From: Oscillospiraceae bacterium
Lineage (GTDB): Bacteria > Bacillota > Clostridia > Oscillospirales > Ruminococcaceae
Length of the DNA: 35,415 bases
Assembly: GCA_900768705.1 (NCBI GenBank)
Contig: CAAGEB010000003.1
Span: 1-35,415, forward strand
Reading direction: 5' to 3'
A program made the translations under genes and the position numbers. The notes under the pieces are model-generated. The model worked only from the letters and a program-made list of their open reading frames with translations, searched no databases and was not told the origin of the DNA. Below are positions 32,206 through 35,415 of this stretch, piece by piece; the stretch's first letter is position 1; every line of letters begins with the position of its first letter.

Positions 32206-34122
32206 TCAAATGAATGCGTAGTTGGATTTACCGCTCTTCTTAACGGAGTACATCGCATCGTCTGCCTTACCGATCAGATACTCAACACGGGTGTTGTAGT
32301 TATCCTTGATAACCGCAATACCTATTGAACAGCTTATTGTCAGGTGTTCGCCGATGTCTGCGTCAAAGCCCTTGCCAAGAGTTTCGATAACCTTTTGTGC
32401 GACGGTTGCGGGGTTGTTTACCTCGGCGTTTCTCACCATTGCAATAAACTCATCGCCGCCGTAGCGTCCTGCAAAACCGTTTTCTCCAACGGCTTCCTTA
32501 ATCGATTTTGCAACAAATTTAAGAACCTGGTCGCCGGTTGCATGGCTGTAATTGTCGTTGAAGTGTTTGAAGTCGTCCACATCTATGAACAGAACAGCCA
32601 TTTCGGATTTACGAACTTCGGAGAGGGAAATCTCGTTGTCAATCTGGCTTTCAACGGTTTCACGGTTATAAAGCTCTGTAAGTGCGTCGAAGCTTGCACG
32701 CTCGGTGAGCTGCTGCTCGGATTTCTTCGCACGGTCGATATCAACAATAACGCCTACAACCTTCAGGGGTTTGCCTTCCTTGTCACGGAGGGTTTTGGTT
32801 CTGATAAGTACCCAGATAAAGTCACCGTAAATATTCTTGATACGGTACTCGTTGTGTTCAAAGTCGTTGCCCTTTTCCAGACGGTCAAGGTCGCTCTTGT
32901 ATCTGTCGTTATCATCGGGGTGGATTTTCGCTTTCAGCAGGAAGCTGTCGCCGAAGTGGTCGGAGGGAGCGCGGTAGCTGAACTTCTTATTGAAGTTGTT
33001 GGAGAAAAGAACCTCGTTGGTTTTGAAATTCCACTCGAAAATGATGTTGTTGGACATCTCGCTGATGTTTCTGTATCTGTCCTCGCTGACTACGATATCA
33101 TCAACCAGATTGTTGAATGCTCTGGACATCTGACCGTATTCGTTTGCGGCAACATTTCCGATGCGGGCTTCGTGATCGCCGCGGCGGATTTTATCAATGG
33201 TTTCCTGTATTTTCTTGAGAGGATTGGTGATTTTCTTCGCTGCAAGAATAGCACCTACAACGGCAAGGGCAAGCAGAAGCACCAGCACTACGAAAACAGG
33301 TGTGAGGGCACCGGTAGCGTAATAACCCGCATTGCCTTCCGGGCAGCTGACAATGGCAACAAGTCCGTCTTCGCCGCCGACTCTTACCATTGAGCCCTTT
33401 GTGGGAACGCCATTATTGCTGAAGCTTACAATCTGAGATGCGGAGCCGTCAGACAGACCGGAGAACATTCCGGTTACATCTGTGCCGTAGGTCTTTCCCA
33501 GATCGGTGTTGAAGCCGGAACCCGTACTCCAGCACTGCTTGGAATCCACAACAATCACCTGACCGTTTCCGTAGAAATCGGAATTACCGGTAAATCTTGA
33601 AAGCACGGAATTGGTGGCGGTTATGTTGTAGGAAATGAACAATGTACATTTTTCGATTGATTTTTTTATGAACATGGTAGCGTTGCTGGAGGAAGCTCCC
33701 GCAAGGCTGTCAAAATAAAGAACGCCGTCCTTGTACTGGGAATACTGGTCAAAATTATTAACAGGCGTACCCGAATTCAGACCGAGGATAACATATCCGT
33801 CCGAATCTACCAGTCTTATTGAGGCAATGGAATCCGACTCCTGAAATCTGTCAACGAACTCCTTTGCTTCGGGGGTGGATCCTGATTTTTTCGCTGCTGC
33901 CGTCAGCACGCTGCTCTCGGACAGATATTTCAGATCGGTCTGGGCGGTGTTCAGTACGGTCTGCAAGTTTGCCGCCTGATTCTGCGCCATCGATGTGATC
34001 TGCTTGTCGTAATTTTCGCTGCTGTTTCCGGATACAAGAAAGTTGGATATTCCTGCGTAAACAGCCATCGGAACGATTGCAAAGCAAATCGCCACTATAA
34101 TCAGCAATGTTTTGAATTTCAT
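32206..34122 (-). CDS. Membrane sensor diguanylate cyclase (Cache-HAMP-PAS-GGDEF)
   Basis: 638 residues. TM1 is at ~5-27. An extracytoplasmic sensor of ~240 residues resembles a double-Cache domain, ending at TM2 (~275-298). HAMP follows (KKITNPLKKIQETIDKIRRGDHEARI), then a PAS/PAC fold (~350-465) and a GGDEF domain with an intact GGDEF motif (555-559 in RYGGDEFIA), so it should make cyclic di-GMP from two GTP. Other GGDEF landmarks are DALTELYNR and ADDAMYSVKKSGKSNY. The outer domain suggests a small extracellular ligand. GGGGAGA precedes the ATG. Single gene with its own promoter (34178-34206). No c-di-GMP riboswitch or EAL protein is in the window. Confidence 0.95.
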   Translation of the reverse strand: MKFKTLLIIVAICFAIVPMAVYAGISNFLVSGNSSENYDKQITSMAQNQAANLQTVLNTAQTDLKYLSESSVLTAAAKKSGSTPEAKEFVDRFQESDSIASIRLVDSDGYVILGLNSGTPVNNFDQYSQYKDGVLYFDSLAGASSSNATMFIKKSIEKCTLFISYNITATNSVLSRFTGNSDFYGNGQVIVVDSKQCWSTGSGFNTDLGKTYGTDVTGMFSGLSDGSASQIVSFSNNGVPTKGSMVRVGGEDGLVAIVSCPEGNAGYYATGALTPVFVVLVLLLALAVVGAILAAKKITNPLKKIQETIDKIRRGDHEARIGNVAANEYGQMSRAFNNLVDDIVVSEDRYRNISEMSNNIIFEWNFKTNEVLFSNNFNKKFSYRAPSDHFGDSFLLKAKIHPDDNDRYKSDLDRLEKGNDFEHNEYRIKNIYGDFIWVLIRTKTLRDKEGKPLKVVGVIVDIDRAKKSEQQLTERASFDALTELYNRETVESQIDNEISLSEVRKSEMAVLFIDVDDFKHFNDNYSHATGDQVLKFVAKSIKEAVGENGFAGRYGGDEFIAMVRNAEVNNPATVAQKVIETLGKGFDADIGEHLTISCSIGIAVIKDNYNTRVEYLIGKADDAMYSVKKSGKSNYAFI

Positions 34123-34177
34123 TTTATTCTCCCCGTTTCTGCCACTAAATTAAAGCACATCATAGCTTCGTATGTAC

Positions 34178-34206
34178 ATTATATCATAAAAAAAACGGTT
34201 TGTAAA
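34178..34206 (-). promoter_or_regulatory. Sigma-A promoter for the diguanylate cyclase gene
   Basis: On the minus strand TTTACA (34201-34206), a 17-base spacer containing eight T, and TATAAT (34178-34183), about 55 bases upstream of the start codon. Confidence 0.78.
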
Positions 34207-34324
34207 CAGTTTCCGATTATTCTCCATCGACTTTTTTTATTTTTATGAATTTTTCACAAATTCTCAATTTCTATTTTGTGTACATTACAGTGGCATAAAT
34301 TGCTGAATTATAGGAATATTTCTC

Positions 34325-34353
34325 TTGAATATGTGCCGAAAATGTGTTATAAT
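34325..34353 (+). promoter_or_regulatory. Sigma-A promoter for the repeat protein gene
   Basis: TTGAAT (34325-34330), a 17-base spacer and TATAAT (34348-34353), preceded by TGTG-rich sequence; the start codon is 37 bases downstream. It is divergent from the cyclase promoter across an AT-rich region (34123-34390) that holds no gene. Confidence 0.78.
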
Positions 34354-34390
34354 ATTACTCAGATAATGTATTTAATCCGGAGGAACGGTT

Positions 34391-35415
34391 ATGGGAAGTG
34401 TTTTGAAGAGCAACCGATACAGGCTGGTGGACAACCGCTCGTTTGAATTCCCTCTGCCGATGAGGTTTGAGCTGCTGAAAGAGGACAGCCCTGTGGCGGA
34501 ATATGAGGTTTCCGGCGATAAGAAGGTGTATTGCCGTATCCTTACCAGACACAAGGAAGAGATGCTAACGCCTGTACACCGTGCGCTGGATATTTCGGAT
34601 ATATACTATTTCTTTTCCAGCAGGGTTTTTCAGGACAGGACGCCATTTACATATTCCGAGCTTTCGCTTCTCGGTATGGATAAATACAATGTTTATGAAA
34701 TTCTTCGCAAAACCAGAGGAGTAACGCCCTTTGACGACTACTGGCTTAAATTTGAAGGCGATGACTGCGATTACGACAAAGCACTGGAAGATTTTAATGC
34801 AGCTATGTCCAAGGAACCTCCCGCAGCACCTGCACATACTTCCACTGCCGCAAATGGGTCTGCGCCGTCCATGCCGAAATCCGAAGCCGACATTAATGAG
34901 ATACTGAATCAGCATAAGTGTGATGTTGCTTCCAAGCTTGCCGAGAATGAAAAAACCGTAAAGGCAGAAGAACATTCCGGGAATACTATGACTGCCGAAG
35001 AAATAGAAGCATTGCTGCTGAAATCCGGGCTTGCGGAAGCTCCCGCTATGGAATCGATTAAAGATCCCGAACCCGCTACCGTTTCCGATAACGGCGGAAA
35101 GATGTCACAGGAGGATATCGAAAAGCTGATAGCTTCCGCAAATTCCGCACCGGAACCCGAACCCGCTCCCGTTTCCGATAACGGCGGAAAGATGTCGCAG
35201 GAGGATATCGAAAAGCTGATAGCCTCCGCAAATTCCGCACCGGAACCCGAACCCGCTCCCGTTTCCGACAACGGCGGAAAGATGTCGCAGGAGGATATTG
35301 AAAAGCTGATAGCCTCCGCAAATTCCGCACCGGAATCCGAACCCGCTACCGTTTCCGATAACGGCGGAAAGATGTCACAGGAGGATATCGAAAAGCTGAT
35401 AGCTTCCGCAAATTC
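34391..35415 (+). CDS. Protein with unknown N-terminal domain and tandem FliM-N-like motifs, 3' end outside window
   Basis: The frame is open from the ATG (GGAGGA 6 bases upstream) to the window edge: at least 341 residues. Residues ~1-138 form a compact domain of unknown function with YRLVDNRSFEFPLPMRFELL and a KYNVYEILRKTRGVTPFDDYW segment. A proline/alanine-rich linker follows. Then a short motif recurs: KSEADINEIL (163-172), MTAEEIEALL (from 200), and MSQEDIEKLIASAN at 238, 268, 298 and 328, the last four in a 30-residue tandem repeat with a PEPEPAP spacer. The motif resembles the SQ-x-EID-x-LL peptide at the N terminus of FliM/FliY that binds phospho-CheY. No flagellar gene is in the window. 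No signal peptide or membrane segment. Function unknown. Confidence 0.85.
   Translation, partial: MGSVLKSNRYRLVDNRSFEFPLPMRFELLKEDSPVAEYEVSGDKKVYCRILTRHKEEMLTPVHRALDISDIYYFFSSRVFQDRTPFTYSELSLLGMDKYNVYEILRKTRGVTPFDDYWLKFEGDDCDYDKALEDFNAAMSKEPPAAPAHTSTAANGSAPSMPKSEADINEILNQHKCDVASKLAENEKTVKAEEHSGNTMTAEEIEALLLKSGLAEAPAMESIKDPEPATVSDNGGKMSQEDIEKLIASANSAPEPEPAPVSDNGGKMSQEDIEKLIASANSAPEPEPAPVSDNGGKMSQEDIEKLIASANSAPESEPATVSDNGGKMSQEDIEKLIASAN
35066..35415 (+). repeat. 90-bp in-frame tandem repeat, 3.9 copies visible
   Basis: Units begin near 35066, 35156, 35246 and 35336 with an exact period of 90 bases, so the frame is kept. Units are nearly identical at the nucleotide level, differing at synonymous sites (tca/tcg, gct/gcc) and a few residues (Ala-Thr versus Ala-Pro, Glu-Ser versus Glu-Pro). 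Units 1 and 4 share variants not found in units 2 and 3. The array continues past the window edge. Confidence 0.95.

Noticed and set aside
34391..35415. Assignment of the right-edge gene as flagellar fliM or fliY
   Set aside because: The motif is only 10-12 residues and repeated; the N-terminal domain is not a CheC/FliM fold by eye, and no flagellar genes are adjacent.

Overview
The window looks like chromosome from a low-to-mid GC, Gram-positive, endospore-forming Clostridium-class bacterium, most likely Ruminococcus-like (Oscillospiraceae). Evidence: a spoVAC-spoVAD-spoVAE operon, an ftsE-ftsX-S41 protease cluster, a GH130 mannosylglucose phosphorylase of the type known from Ruminococcus albus, strong AGGAGG-type ribosome sites, sigma-A promoters with 17-bp spacers, and some GTG/TTG starts. 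The genus is an inference. No rRNA, tRNA, CRISPR array, transposase or phage gene was seen.

Layout. 1-144: hairpins, no gene. 145-588: small helical protein (+). 726-6524 (-): ftsE, ftsX, S41 protease, greA, lysS and a membrane protein. 6667-7752 (-): CdaR/PucR-type regulator, divergent from 8005-13071 (+): metG, unknown, tatD, CorC-like, nth, closed by a clear terminator. 13107-13625: a dense block of hairpins and a dispersed repeat. 13626-18392 (-): a five-gene operon of circularly permuted ATP-grasp ligase, alpha-E protein, transglutaminase-like protease and two M14 AstE/AspA-type hydrolase paralogues, one without its catalytic residues, driven by a consensus promoter and a hairpin leader. 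18589-29126 (-): from 5' to 3', GH130 phosphorylase, NUDIX hydrolase, SecA2-like ATPase, mnmE, two TrkA-type proteins, an FtsA-like ATPase with repeated C-terminal units, then (after a terminator hairpin) a GH26-like lipoprotein without catalytic glutamates. 29303-29956 (+): HAD phosphatase. 29963-31816 (-): spoVA genes. 31817-32205: second repeat block. 32206-34122 (-): membrane diguanylate cyclase. 34391-end (+): an incomplete gene whose C-terminal part is a 90-bp tandem repeat encoding a motif resembling the FliM N-terminal CheY-binding peptide.

How the genes work together. Many are housekeeping (translation, tRNA modification, division, DNA repair). The accessory interest lies in four places: the ATP-grasp operon, which looks like a peptide or amide-bond making and breaking pathway with an unknown product; the tandem-motif protein at the right edge; the inactive-looking GH26 lipoprotein; and a modular intergenic repeat present three times. 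All homology statements come from reading motifs by eye; no database search was run.
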